From contig JACPOA010000016.1 in NCBI GenBank assembly GCA_016185205.1, positions 1-64,000 on the forward strand: a stretch of DNA of 64,000 nt. The letters run 5' to 3'. Positions 39,798 to 48,644 of the stretch are shown here, one piece after another. Below the pieces are notes generated by a model, which was given only the letters and a program-made list of their open reading frames with translations, had not been told where the DNA came from and ran no database searches. This DNA is from Hyphomicrobiales bacterium. GTDB taxonomy: Bacteria > Pseudomonadota > Alphaproteobacteria > Rhizobiales > Xanthobacteraceae. Made by a program: the position numbers and the translations under genes. Position 1 is the first letter of the stretch. Each line of letters starts with the position of its first letter.

Positions 39798-40433
39798 ATG
39801 CCCTTGCAAAACCGCGTCGATCCGTTCGGCCATCTGTTCGCGGCGCCCGCGCGCGGGTTGCTCATGGGCAATCGCGGCGGGCGCTTGCATGACGACAAGC
39901 GCAAGCTCGGCACACGACGCTGGAGCTCGAAGCAGTGGATCTGCTGCAAGCTCGCGTTCAATAGCCGCCAACGCAAGGTCTGGGGCGAGGGCTACAGCGA
40001 GCTGTTCTTTCTCGATGAGGTGACGGCGTTCGCCGCCGGCCACCGGCCCTGTTTCGAATGCCGGCGCCGGGACGCGGAGAATTTCGCCACGTTGTTTTCC
40101 AAAAAGAAACGACGCGCGACCGCCGCCGCCATGGACGCGGTGCTGCATGCCGAGCGGCTCGATTTCAAATCCAAGCGCATGCATCGCCGCGCCATCGACG
40201 AGCTGCCCGACGGCGCCATGATCGCGATCGAAGGTGACGCCTTCGCCGTACGCGGCAAACGCCTGCTGCGCTGGACGCCGGCGGGCTATGCCGAGGCGCG
40301 GCCACGCCCGCGCGGCGGTCAAGTCGACCTGCTCACGCCGCCGTCGATGCTCGCCGTGCTGGCGCGCGGTTATGCGCCGCTCTGGCATCCCAGTTCCGCC
40401 GCGGCGCCGCTGCGAACCCTCACGCGCTCTTGA
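39798..40433 (+). CDS. conserved protein with CxxC motif, unknown function
   Basis: About 211 aa, beginning MPLQNRVDPFGHLFAAP and MGNRGGRLHDDKRKLG. The central part WSSKQWICCKLAFNSRQRKVWGEGYSELFFLDEV (core ELFFLDEV) is followed by GHRPCFECRRRDAENF, a CxxC with basic residues that could hold a metal. I have the impression of a conserved rhizobial protein but no name. No signal peptide. A TTG at 39777 overlapping the FkbM stop is an alternative start, which would couple the two genes. The 3' end overlaps the convergent amidohydrolase by 14 bp. Confidence 0.7.
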   Translation: MPLQNRVDPFGHLFAAPARGLLMGNRGGRLHDDKRKLGTRRWSSKQWICCKLAFNSRQRKVWGEGYSELFFLDEVTAFAAGHRPCFECRRRDAENFATLFSKKKRRATAAAMDAVLHAERLDFKSKRMHRRAIDELPDGAMIAIEGDAFAVRGKRLLRWTPAGYAEARPRPRGGQVDLLTPPSMLAVLARGYAPLWHPSSAAAPLRTLTRS

Positions 40434-41517
40434 GCCGCGGGACGAGGCGTAGCGCGTTCTCCCGCTCGATGGCCTTGAGGTCATCGCCTTGAAAGAAGGT
40501 GGGGAGGCCCTTGGTGTAGTCGACCGAGGAGCTATAAGGGAAGTCGGTGCCGTAAACGATGCGCGAGATCGGCATCAGCTTGACCATTGCCGCGAGGGTG
40601 ATCTCATTCAAGACCAGCGCGGTGTCGTAGTAGAACCGGCGAAGCTGGATGTTGACCCGCTCGGTTGTGAAGTTGCCCTTATGGGGCGCCATCAGCACAG
40701 CCCGCTTCAGAAAACGTTCCGCCAAGGCCGTCAAAGCCCCGCCACCATGCGACCAGATCCAGTTGATGTCGGGATATTTTTCCGCCACGCCGCCATACAC
40801 CACAGTGAAGATGGCACGGGCCGTGTCGGTGCCGAATTCGATGAAGGCGTCGTCGATGCCGCGCACGACATTGACGCAGCAGTTGGCCCTGGTCGGGTGC
40901 GTGTAGACCGTGGCCTTGCGGCGATTGAGCTCCGCCCAGACCGGCTCGAATTCGGCATAGCCTAGCCACATGTCGCCGTAGCTTGTCATGCAGCCGACGC
41001 CGTCCACCTTGAGCGTGTCGAAGGCGTATTCGATTTCTTTCAGGCTCTCGTCGACATGGGGCAGCGGCAGCATCGCCCAGGTCCCGAAGCGGCCCGGATA
41101 TTGAACCTCGAGCTTCTTGGCGTATTCGTTCGTCTCGCGTGCCAGCCGTACCGTCGCCGCTTTATCGAGGCCTTGCAAATGTGGCGGAGCCGGCGAGGTG
41201 AGCGCCGTCGCGACGCCACCTTTGTCCATGTCGTCAATCGATTTCTGCGCCGACCAGTTCATGATCGGCGCATTGCCTTTCTTCATGCTCTTGAGCGCGT
41301 CGAGCCAGGTCGGCGGCGAGACGTGGTGATGCACGTCGATGCGTGTCGCAAGCGTCTGCGCCACAGCTTCGGCGATGAAACGCGGGGCAATGGCGCTGGC
41401 GCCGAGGGCGAGCGCGGCGCCGCCGCCCGTCAGCAGGCTGCGGCGACTAATGACATCGCTTGGCGTGGTGCAGTTGCAAAGCGCCGACGTGCAGGGTCGA
41501 GAGAAGAGCGTTGCCAC
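40420..41517 (-). CDS. amidohydrolase-2 family metal-dependent hydrolase/decarboxylase, Tat-exported
   Basis: A TIM-barrel protein of the ACMSD-like amidohydrolase group. Metal ligands: IDVHHHVSPPTW near the N-terminus, YTHPTRA, WSHGGGAL and the late Asp in VYGTDFPYSSS. A twin-arginine signal ISRRSLLTGGGAALALG precedes the domain, so the folded enzyme is probably periplasmic. I use GTG 41517, with AGGA eight bases upstream, giving 365 aa; the frame is open to 41697 but that part is Cys/Arg-rich and not protein-like. Substrate unknown. Confidence 0.8.
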   Translation of the reverse strand: MATLFSRPCTSALCNCTTPSDVISRRSLLTGGGAALALGASAIAPRFIAEAVAQTLATRIDVHHHVSPPTWLDALKSMKKGNAPIMNWSAQKSIDDMDKGGVATALTSPAPPHLQGLDKAATVRLARETNEYAKKLEVQYPGRFGTWAMLPLPHVDESLKEIEYAFDTLKVDGVGCMTSYGDMWLGYAEFEPVWAELNRRKATVYTHPTRANCCVNVVRGIDDAFIEFGTDTARAIFTVVYGGVAEKYPDINWIWSHGGGALTALAERFLKRAVLMAPHKGNFTTERVNIQLRRFYYDTALVLNEITLAAMVKLMPISRIVYGTDFPYSSSVDYTKGLPTFFQGDDLKAIERENALRLVPRLKSA

Positions 41518-41697
41518 TGTCTCATTCCTTGTTGCTGCTGGGCACGATCCTGTTTTTTCTCCCGGAAGATTATGGCCGATGCGGCGGATTGTCACTACGC
41601 TAAGTTGCGCGGTTGTGCCGACGCAATCGCCTGCCGCGCCCTGGATTGTCGTGGTTCTCGGATATCGCCCGCATCGGCCGCCGCGCGCTATTCTCAT

Positions 41698-42903
41698 TCA
41701 CGCCGGCTCGATCGGGCTCGGCGGCACGGGCTTGGTGGTGCGCGTCCAGGCGGTGACGACGATGATCGCCATGATCGCCAGCATGATCGCGACCATGGCG
41801 ACGCAGGCCGGCCAGCCGGCCAGCGTCCAGGCGATGCCGCCCAAGGCGGCGCCGAAGCTGCCGCCGAGATAGAAGCTGGTCACATAGAGCCCGACCGCCG
41901 ACGAGCGTCCGGCCTGCGCGGTGATGGCGACATAGCCGGTCGACACCGCCTGACAGAGCAGCCCGCAACTGGCGCACAAAATCAGGCCGAGCAGGATCAC
42001 CCACAGCGGGCCGGCCAGCGTCAGCGCGATGCCGACGATCCACAGTGCGATGATCCCGATCATGAAGTGGCGGCGCCCGAAACGGCCGACCGCCATGCCG
42101 ATGAGCGGCGTCAAGGCGGAGCCGACCAGATAGACCACGAAGATCGCGCCGAGCGCGGTGGGCGAGAAATTGTAGGGCGGTGCCGCTAGACGGAAACTGA
42201 TATAGGTGAAGGTGGCGATGAAATTGAACAGCACGCCGAAGCCGACCGCGTAGGTTGCCAGCAGTTGCGGGTTGCGGAAATGCCGCAGCATCTGCTTGCC
42301 CGAGGCGATGAGGCCTTCCGAGCGCACGAACTTGCGCTCGCGCGGCAGCAGCATCGCCACCGCCAATGCGCCGGCGACGCTGATCAGCGCCAGCACGACG
42401 AAGGCCTCGCGCCAGCCGATCAGGTCGGAAAGAATGCCGGTGACGAAACGCCCGCTGAAGCCGCCCAGGCTGGCGCCCGAGGTATAGACGCCGGCGGCGG
42501 CGGTCGCCTCGTGCGCCGGCCATTCGTCGCCGATATAGGCGATGGTGACGGCGAAGATCGGCGGCAGCACCAGGCCCTGCACGAAGCGCCAGAAGATCAG
42601 CGCGCCCAGCGTCGGCGCCAAGGCTGCCATGATCGTCGGCACCGCCACGATCAGCATGGCGGCGACGATGACGCGCTTGCGGCCGAGCACGTCGGCGACC
42701 GTGCCGGTGAACGGCGCGGTCAGCGCAATGGCCAGCGTGCCGGCGGTCATGATGGTGGAGATTTCGGCGGCGCCGGCGCCGTATTCGGTCGACAGCAGCG
42801 GCAGGATCGCCTGCGGCGAATACAGATTAATGAAGGCGCAATAGCCGGCAAGCCCGACCGCGATCCGGCGCGCGAGGAAATTGCGGTCTTGGGTAGGACT
42901 CAT
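41698..42903 (-). CDS. MFS transporter, arabinose-efflux-like
   Basis: A 401-aa major facilitator with about twelve membrane helices. The loop 2-3 motif GTVADVLGRKRV is the MFS signature, and the mirrored GMAVGRFGRRHFM lies in the second half. It most resembles the YnfM/AraJ efflux group, so it is probably an exporter of small organic molecules. The last residues reach 41698, leaving 180 bp to the amidohydrolase start on the same strand. It is 57 bp from the kinase-ATPase fusion upstream. Confidence 0.88.
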   Translation of the reverse strand: MSPTQDRNFLARRIAVGLAGYCAFINLYSPQAILPLLSTEYGAGAAEISTIMTAGTLAIALTAPFTGTVADVLGRKRVIVAAMLIVAVPTIMAALAPTLGALIFWRFVQGLVLPPIFAVTIAYIGDEWPAHEATAAAGVYTSGASLGGFSGRFVTGILSDLIGWREAFVVLALISVAGALAVAMLLPRERKFVRSEGLIASGKQMLRHFRNPQLLATYAVGFGVLFNFIATFTYISFRLAAPPYNFSPTALGAIFVVYLVGSALTPLIGMAVGRFGRRHFMIGIIALWIVGIALTLAGPLWVILLGLILCASCGLLCQAVSTGYVAITAQAGRSSAVGLYVTSFYLGGSFGAALGGIAWTLAGWPACVAMVAIMLAIMAIIVVTAWTRTTKPVPPSPIEPA

Positions 42904-42960
42904 GAACCAACCAAGCTATCGGTTTTGCCGGCAAGGCCAAGGGGGCAGGGCGCATAGCTG

Positions 42961-44487
42961 TTATTTCAGGCTGAGCGCCGCCTTCGCATACGCGAGCGTT
43001 TGCTCCGGCGTGCCGGAGGCATCGACCTGCCGCCAACTCAGCGGCCCAAGATCATATTGTTCCTGGGCGCGCGCGACGGCGGCATCGGCATCGGAGGCGT
43101 CGTCCTGACGGGAACCGACGCGGGCCACGCGGGTCGAAAGCGGCGCGGTCAGGAACAGCCCGTGGAAGGCGGCAGTGCCCGCCGCCTGCGCGATGGTCTC
43201 GCGCTCGGACGGGCCGGCGAACACCGCATCGACAACAGCGGAATGCCCTGCGGCGAGCACACGACGCGCCTTGCTGGTGAGTTCGTTATAAACCTTGGTG
43301 GTGACCGCGCGCGCATAGGCCGCCTGCGGCAGCCGCTCGGTCTCGGACACGCCGAACAATACCTTGCGCTCGACATCGCTACGCAGCCAGACCGCGCCCG
43401 GTGCGGGCGGAAGTTCGGAGCTAAGTGCGCGTGCCAAGTGCGACTTGCCTGTACCGGAAAGCCCGCCGATGGCGATCAGCTTTGGCGGAGGCGGCGCCAG
43501 CAGCGTCTGGGCGAGCGCGAAATAATCGCGCGCGCTTTGCTCTATGCTCGCGCGGCTGGCATCGTGCGCCGCGCGCGCGGCAGTGACCTTGGCGCGGATC
43601 GCCGCGCGCAGCGACAGGAACAATGGCAGCGCTGCCAGCGCGTCGAGATCCTCCATGCGCTGCGTCTGCAGCAGATAGCGGTTGAGCACGATATTGGCTG
43701 CAGCCTTAAGCCCGCGCTCGATCAGGTCCATCAGCAGGAAGGCGAGATCGTACAGCATATCGCCGGTGGCGATCCGGGGATCGAATTCGATGGCGTCGAA
43801 CAGCACCGGCGCGCCGTCGATGAGCACGATATTGCCGAGATGCAGATCGCCGTGACAGCGCGCTACCCGCCCATTGCGCTCGCGCGCGGCCAGCAGCGGA
43901 CGAACGCGCTCCAGCGCGGCGCGCGTCGCGGCGGTGAGCGCGGCGACCAAATCGGGCGCAAATAATTCGGGCGCGGCGCGCAGCTCGGCGTCGTTCTGTG
44001 TGACAAATTCGGCCAGTTCGTCGGCAAAGCCGGCATCCGCGACCACCGGCGCCGCCGCATGCGCGCGCACCACCGCGCGGCCGAGCGCATCGGCGAGCGC
44101 GTCGTCGATCTCGCCGCGCTCGGCCAGACGATCGAGCGTGCACGTCTCGTCGAAGCGCCGCATCTCGACCGCCCATTCCACTGGCGCACCCGCGCCGCCG
44201 ATGGCGAGGCGGCCGTCGGCCTCACGCGTGATCGCCAGCACGCCGCGATAGATGGCGGGCGCGAAGCCGCGGTTGACCGCGATCTCGGCCGCGCAGGCCG
44301 CGTGCCGTTTCGCCAGCGTCGAATAATCCAGGAACGGAAAGCGCACCGCGCGCTTTATCTTGAGCGCGCGTTCGCCCGCCAGAAACACCGAGGCGGCATG
44401 GGTGTCGATCCGCTTGACCTGCGCGCCGCCATGGCTCGCCGGATCGGCCAGGAAGTCGAATACCGCCTGCTGCGTGTCGTTACCCAT
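42961..44487 (-). CDS. APH-like kinase fused to AAA/zeta-type ATPase
   Basis: About 508 aa in two halves. The N-terminal half is an aminoglycoside-phosphotransferase-like domain with CHGDLHLGNIVLIDG and FDAIEFDPRIATGD (catalytic Asp and metal-binding residues). The C-terminal half has a P-loop AIGGLSGTGKSHLARAL and a kinase-like lid (VWLRSDVERK), as in zeta-toxin/gluconate-kinase-like ATPases. Such two-domain proteins are widespread in alphaproteobacteria but their substrate is unknown. ATG 44487 is used, because upstream codons overlap the divergent gene's leader. Confidence 0.85.
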   Translation of the reverse strand: MGNDTQQAVFDFLADPASHGGAQVKRIDTHAASVFLAGERALKIKRAVRFPFLDYSTLAKRHAACAAEIAVNRGFAPAIYRGVLAITREADGRLAIGGAGAPVEWAVEMRRFDETCTLDRLAERGEIDDALADALGRAVVRAHAAAPVVADAGFADELAEFVTQNDAELRAAPELFAPDLVAALTAATRAALERVRPLLAARERNGRVARCHGDLHLGNIVLIDGAPVLFDAIEFDPRIATGDMLYDLAFLLMDLIERGLKAAANIVLNRYLLQTQRMEDLDALAALPLFLSLRAAIRAKVTAARAAHDASRASIEQSARDYFALAQTLLAPPPPKLIAIGGLSGTGKSHLARALSSELPPAPGAVWLRSDVERKVLFGVSETERLPQAAYARAVTTKVYNELTSKARRVLAAGHSAVVDAVFAGPSERETIAQAAGTAAFHGLFLTAPLSTRVARVGSRQDDASDADAAVARAQEQYDLGPLSWRQVDASGTPEQTLAYAKAALSLK

Positions 44488-44563
44488 GCTGATCCAAGTC
44501 AATGCGGTTTTTGAGGATCGGGCCATGATATGCGACAAATTCGGCTTGCCGAGGAGACCGTCG

Positions 44564-44962
44564 ATGACCACCCTGCCGCACACCCTCAAGCGCATCCGGC
44601 TCAATCTGGCCCGCTCCAAGGAGTTCCCGCAGGGCTCGCCGCGCCATGGTTACGAATTCGTCGCCCCGCTCGACGGCAACGGCCATATCGACGTCGCGCT
44701 CTGGCGGGCGCACCGCGAACACTGCCGCGTCCGCCGGTTCTGGGAAGGCCAGGACGACGAAATCGGCTTGGTGGTGCACAAGCCGGGCGGCCCGGAGCAC
44801 GCGCGCTGGGTGTTCGACTACGACCAGACCGCCGAGGACGACGACGAGAGCGGCTACCGCTTCGGCACGCATGCCTTCCGCACCGGCGAATACGTCTCGA
44901 TCCGCGACGAGGATGGCGAGATGCACACCTTCGTGGTGGCCGCGGTCGAGCCGGCGACCTGA
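44564..44962 (+). CDS. conserved small protein, unknown function
   Basis: A 132-aa soluble acidic protein: TLKRIRLNLARSKEFPQGSPRHGYEF, then HIDVALWRAHREHCRVRRFW and a beta-rich C-terminal half rich in Asp/Glu (EDDDESGYRFGTHAFRTGEYVSI). I recognise it only as the type of conserved hypothetical found in this order. GAGGAG lies seven bases before ATG 44564, fixing the start. It is divergent from the kinase-ATPase gene with a 76-bp gap. Confidence 0.72.
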   Translation: MTTLPHTLKRIRLNLARSKEFPQGSPRHGYEFVAPLDGNGHIDVALWRAHREHCRVRRFWEGQDDEIGLVVHKPGGPEHARWVFDYDQTAEDDDESGYRFGTHAFRTGEYVSIRDEDGEMHTFVVAAVEPAT

Positions 44963-45082
44963 GCGCTCCGCGCCGCATAACTGCAATACTTGCCACGCAA
45001 ATCTATTGACCGCCGTGCAGCGGCCCGAGAGAGTGCGCGCAGCGCCGCACGCCGAGCGGCTGTTTCCCAAGGGAGGAGCACC

Positions 45083-45424
45083 GTGCTGTTAGATGTTCGG
45101 ACCTACAAAACCCTGCCCGGCCGTGTCCCGGCGCAACTCGAGCTCTACAAGAAATACGGTTATCCGGTGCAGCTTCGCTACATGGGCGAGCCGCTCTGCT
45201 ATGCCGTGGCGGAAACCGGCGAGCTGAACACGTTCACGCACGTGTGGGTCTACGAAAGCGCCGCCGATCGCGAAGCCAAGCGCGCGAAGATGGCGGCCGA
45301 TCCGGATTGGAAGATCTTTCTCGCCGAAAACGTCAAGGCCGGCAACATCGTCGAACAGAAGAACTGCCTGATGACCCCGGTTGCATGGTCGCCGCCGATC
45401 CCGAAGGCGAAGATCATTTCGTGA
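45083..45424 (+). CDS. NIPSNAP family protein
   Basis: A 113-aa ferredoxin-like alpha/beta barrel protein: LLDVRTYKTLPGRVPAQLELY and FTHVWVYESAADREAKRAKM are the NIPSNAP hallmarks. GTG 45083 has GGGAGGAG a few bases upstream. Its stop overlaps the GTG of the TPP-dependent enzyme, so they form a coupled operon. Biochemical role unknown; association with a TPP enzyme suggests a shared catabolic pathway. Confidence 0.85.
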   Translation: MLLDVRTYKTLPGRVPAQLELYKKYGYPVQLRYMGEPLCYAVAETGELNTFTHVWVYESAADREAKRAKMAADPDWKIFLAENVKAGNIVEQKNCLMTPVAWSPPIPKAKIIS

Positions 45425-47157
45425 GCCGAGGCAAGTCGGAGTCCTCTCGCATGCGCTCGAACGACGGCACCCGCAGCGGTGGCGAAATCCTGATCGACCA
45501 GCTGGCGATCCACGGCGTGCGCCACGTCTTCTGCGTGCCGGGCGAAAGCTATCTGGCCGCGCTCGACGCCTTCCACGGCTCGGCGATCGCGCTCACCGTC
45601 TGCCGGCACGAGAGCGCGGCGGCGATGGCGGCCGAGGCGATCGGCAAGGTGACCGGCCGCCCCGGCATCTGCTTTGTTACACGCGGGCCGGGCGCCACCA
45701 ATGCCTCGGCCGGCATCCATATCGCCCGTCAAGACTCGTCGCCGCTGATCGTGTTCGTCGGCCAGGTCGGCCGTCCTATGCGCGAGCGCGAGGCGTTCCA
45801 GGAGCTCGACTACCGCGCGGTGTTCGGCTCAATCGCCAAATGGGCGGTCGAAATCGACGATCCCGCGCGCATCCCGGAACTGGTGTCGCGCGCCTTCCAC
45901 ACCGCCTGCGGCGGTCGTCCCGGGCCGGTGGTGATCGCGTTGCCGGAAGACATGCTGGTCGAGCGCGCCGTGGTGCCCGACGCCGCCGCCTTCGAGCCGG
46001 TGGAAATCTGGCCGGGCCTGACCGACATGAGCCGGCTGCAGAAATTGCTGTGGGCCGCCAAACGTCCGATCGCCCTCGTTGGCGGCAGCCGCTGGTCGGA
46101 GGCCGCCTGCGCCGCGCTGACGCGCTTTGCCGAGCGCTTCGCGCTGCCGGTGGCCACTATCTTCCGGCGCGGCCATTTGTTCGACGCGCTGCATCCTTGT
46201 TACGCCGGCGATCTCGGCATCGCGCCCAATCCGAAGCTGCTGGCGCGCGTGAAGGGCGCCGACCTGGTGCTGCTGCTCGGAAGCCGCCTGAGTGAAATGC
46301 CGTCACAGAGCTACACGCTGTTCGATATTCCCGAGCCGCAGATGAAGCTGGTGCATGTGCACCCCGGCGCCGAGGAGCTCGGCCGCGTCTATCACCCGCA
46401 TCTTGCGATCAACGCCTCGCCGACCGCGTTCTGCTCGGCGCTGGAAGGCCTGCAGCCGCCCAACGACATTCCTTGGGCGGGCGAGGCCAAGATCGCGCAT
46501 GGCGACTATCTCAGCTTCGGCGAGACGGCGACGCCGGTGCCAGGCAGCGTCAATCTCGGCGAGATCATGATCTGGCTGCGCGAGAATCTGCCCGCCGATG
46601 CGATCCTCACCAACGGCGCCGGCAATTTCGCCGCCTGGATTCACCGCTTCTACCGGCAACGCAAATTCGGCGGTCTGGTCGGGGCGACCTCCGGCTCCAT
46701 GGGTTACGGATTTCCGGCCGCGCTCGGCATGAAGACGCTGCATCCCGAGCGTACCGTGGTGTGCATCGCCGGCGACGGCGACTTCCTGATGACGGGGCAG
46801 GATTTCATCACCGCCGTGCAATACGGGCTGCCGGTGATCGTCGTGATCGCCGACAACGGTCTCTACGGCACCATCCGCATGCACCAGGAGCGCGAATATC
46901 CCGGCCGCGTGATCGCGACCGCGCTGCGCAACCCGGATTTCGTCGCCTATGGCAAGGCGTTCGGCGGCTTCGGCGTGCTGGTCGAGAAGACCGGCGATTT
47001 CCCGGCGGCGTTTGCCGCCGCGCAAAAGTCCGGCAAGCCGTCGATCATCCACTGCAAGATCGATCCGGAGGCGATCACGCCGACCGCGACGCTCTCAGGC
47101 ATTCGCGAAAAGGCGCTGGCGGGCGGCGGCGGGAAATCCGGCACGCATCGAAACTGA
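45421..47157 (+). CDS. thiamine-diphosphate-dependent enzyme, acetolactate-synthase-like
   Basis: About 578 aa with the three domains of the AHAS/POX family. The N-terminal domain has the catalytic Glu in CRHESAAAMAAEAIG followed by TRGPGATNAS. The TPP/Mg motif runs from GDGDFLMTGQDF to IADNGLYGTI. Differences from housekeeping IlvB (no adjacent small subunit, operon with NIPSNAP) argue for a specialised decarboxylase or ligase. GTG 45421 overlaps the NIPSNAP stop; ATG 45451 is possible. A TetR gene follows. Confidence 0.87.
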   Translation: MSRGKSESSRMRSNDGTRSGGEILIDQLAIHGVRHVFCVPGESYLAALDAFHGSAIALTVCRHESAAAMAAEAIGKVTGRPGICFVTRGPGATNASAGIHIARQDSSPLIVFVGQVGRPMREREAFQELDYRAVFGSIAKWAVEIDDPARIPELVSRAFHTACGGRPGPVVIALPEDMLVERAVVPDAAAFEPVEIWPGLTDMSRLQKLLWAAKRPIALVGGSRWSEAACAALTRFAERFALPVATIFRRGHLFDALHPCYAGDLGIAPNPKLLARVKGADLVLLLGSRLSEMPSQSYTLFDIPEPQMKLVHVHPGAEELGRVYHPHLAINASPTAFCSALEGLQPPNDIPWAGEAKIAHGDYLSFGETATPVPGSVNLGEIMIWLRENLPADAILTNGAGNFAAWIHRFYRQRKFGGLVGATSGSMGYGFPAALGMKTLHPERTVVCIAGDGDFLMTGQDFITAVQYGLPVIVVIADNGLYGTIRMHQEREYPGRVIATALRNPDFVAYGKAFGGFGVLVEKTGDFPAAFAAAQKSGKPSIIHCKIDPEAITPTATLSGIREKALAGGGGKSGTHRN

Positions 47158-47213
47158 GGCTGCCTTCTCCCCCCTTGAGAACGGGCGAGGGAAAGCGCAC
47201 TTGCTTCTTCTAC

Positions 47214-47229
47214 GTGAATCATCGTTCAC
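47214..47229. promoter_or_regulatory. putative TetR autoregulatory operator
   Basis: GTGAA-TCATCG-TTCAC is a perfect 5-6-5 inverted repeat 9-24 bp before the TetR start. The TGAA...TTCA pattern is common for TetR-type operators. It would allow self-control. Confidence 0.5.
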
Positions 47230-47237
47230 TCGTTCGT

Positions 47238-47891
47238 ATGCCCTATCGCCGCACCGAGAATGTGGTCCGCCGGCTGGCCGAGCGCGAGCAGGCCATCCTC
47301 GATGCCGCGAGCGCGGTGGCCGCCGAAGGCGGCATGGCGGCGGTGCAGATTGCACAAGTCGCCGCGCGCGCCGGCATCGCCGCCGGCACGGTCTATCGCT
47401 ACTTCCCGTCCAAGACCGATCTGGTCGCCGAGCTGGTGGCGACCATCGCCGGCCGCGAACTCGATGCCATGAAGGCTGCCGCCGACGCCGCGCCCGGGCC
47501 GCTGTCGGCGCTGGCCGCGGCAATCGCCACCTTTGCCGCCCGCGCGCTCAATGCCCGCCGGCTGGCCTGGGCGGTGATCGCCGAGCCGGTCGATGCCGAG
47601 ATCGACGCCATGCGGCTCGATTACCGCCAGTCGCTCGCCGCCGAATTGGAGACGCGCATCAAGACCGCTATCGGCGGCCGCCATCTGTCCGATCAGGACG
47701 CCCGCGTCGCCGCGCCCGCGATCGTCGGCGCGCTGATGGAAGGGTTGATCGGACCGTTGGCGCCGATGCTCGACGGCGACGCGGCGGCCCATCGCGAAGC
47801 GGTGCAGGCGGCGACGCTGCTGGCGCTGCGCGCGCTCGGCGTGGTCGATGCGCGCGCCCGCGGTCTGGTGGCGCAATGCGTGATGCCGTAA
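47238..47891 (+). CDS. TetR family regulator
   Basis: A 217-aa regulator with the N-terminal helix-turn-helix (ILDAASAVAAEGGMAAVQIAQVAARAGIAAGTVYRYFPSK; core ARAGIAAGTVYRYF) and a helical ligand domain. ATG 47238 lies just after a perfect palindrome. It follows the TPP-enzyme operon by 80 bp on the same strand and may sense a metabolite of that pathway (inference from position). Confidence 0.87.
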   Translation: MPYRRTENVVRRLAEREQAILDAASAVAAEGGMAAVQIAQVAARAGIAAGTVYRYFPSKTDLVAELVATIAGRELDAMKAAADAAPGPLSALAAAIATFAARALNARRLAWAVIAEPVDAEIDAMRLDYRQSLAAELETRIKTAIGGRHLSDQDARVAAPAIVGALMEGLIGPLAPMLDGDAAAHREAVQAATLLALRALGVVDARARGLVAQCVMP

Positions 47892-47930
47892 CTCGCTTTA
47901 CCTTCCCCCAAGGGGAGGTGAAGAAGAGAG

Positions 47931-48461
47931 TCAGTGCACCAGCGCCGGCACTTCGGCGAGCGGCAGCGTCACCAGCTTCACGCCGCGTTCGTCGGGGTCG
48001 TCGGCGACGTGGAAGCCGAGCTCGGCGCACATCGTCAGCATGGTGGAGTTTTCCGCCAGTACCTGCCCGTGCACGGTCTTGAGCCCTTTCTCCTTGGCGT
48101 AGGCGATCATGTGCTTCATCATTAGCCAACCGAGGCCGTGGCCCTTGAGACGGGAACGCACGATGATCGCGAATTCCGCGTTCTCATCGCTGGGGTCGTT
48201 GTGCAGGCGCACCACGCCGAGCATGCGCCCGGTCGCCTCTTCGATGGCGATGCAGGCCATCGCATGTTTGGTATCGTAGTGGACGAGCTGGTCGATCAGT
48301 TCGGGACTCACCTGACGCATAGGGGCGAAGTAGCGCAGCCGTAAATCATCGGGGGTTATTTCGCTCAGACAATCCGGATAGAGTGCGGCATCCGCCACTT
48401 CGAGCGGCCGTAGCAACACCGGCGTTCCGTCCCGCAATTTGAGGTGGCGCACGACGTCCAA
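47931..48461 (-). CDS. GNAT family N-acetyltransferase
   Basis: A 176-aa acetyltransferase with the acetyl-CoA motif VRSRLKGHGLGWLMMKHMI (R-x-x-G-x-G/A type) and NSTMLTMCAELGFHV. The N-terminal LRDGTPVLLRPLEVADAALY resembles the GNAT domain of Pat-type protein lysine acetyltransferases. The start is TTG 48461, with AGGAG seven bases upstream; no ATG fits. It is convergent with the TetR gene. Target unknown. Confidence 0.85.
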   Translation of the reverse strand: MDVVRHLKLRDGTPVLLRPLEVADAALYPDCLSEITPDDLRLRYFAPMRQVSPELIDQLVHYDTKHAMACIAIEEATGRMLGVVRLHNDPSDENAEFAIIVRSRLKGHGLGWLMMKHMIAYAKEKGLKTVHGQVLAENSTMLTMCAELGFHVADDPDERGVKLVTLPLAEVPALVH

Positions 48462-48476
48462 GGCGACTCTCCTGTC

Positions 48477-48565
48477 GTCCCCGCGGCCCGCCTACACTCG
48501 CTTTGCGAGCTTCGGCGCGTTTGAAGTCCGCCGAAGCGCGGAGCGCGAAGGCGGAAAGCGGGGAC
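48477..48565 (-). repeat. 89-bp dispersed palindromic element, copy 2
   Basis: The reverse complement matches 4950-5038 over its whole length, ends GTCCCCGC/GCGGGGAC included, with a few differences near one end. It lies between the universal stress protein gene and the GNAT gene. The rest of 48462-48644 shows no gene. Confidence 0.8.
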
Positions 48566-48644
48566 CCATACTCCGCGGCCCCTCGATAGGCCAGTGACTA
48601 TAGGTCCCGGGCCTCGTTTACGTTCGCCCGGGACAACAGCAAAA

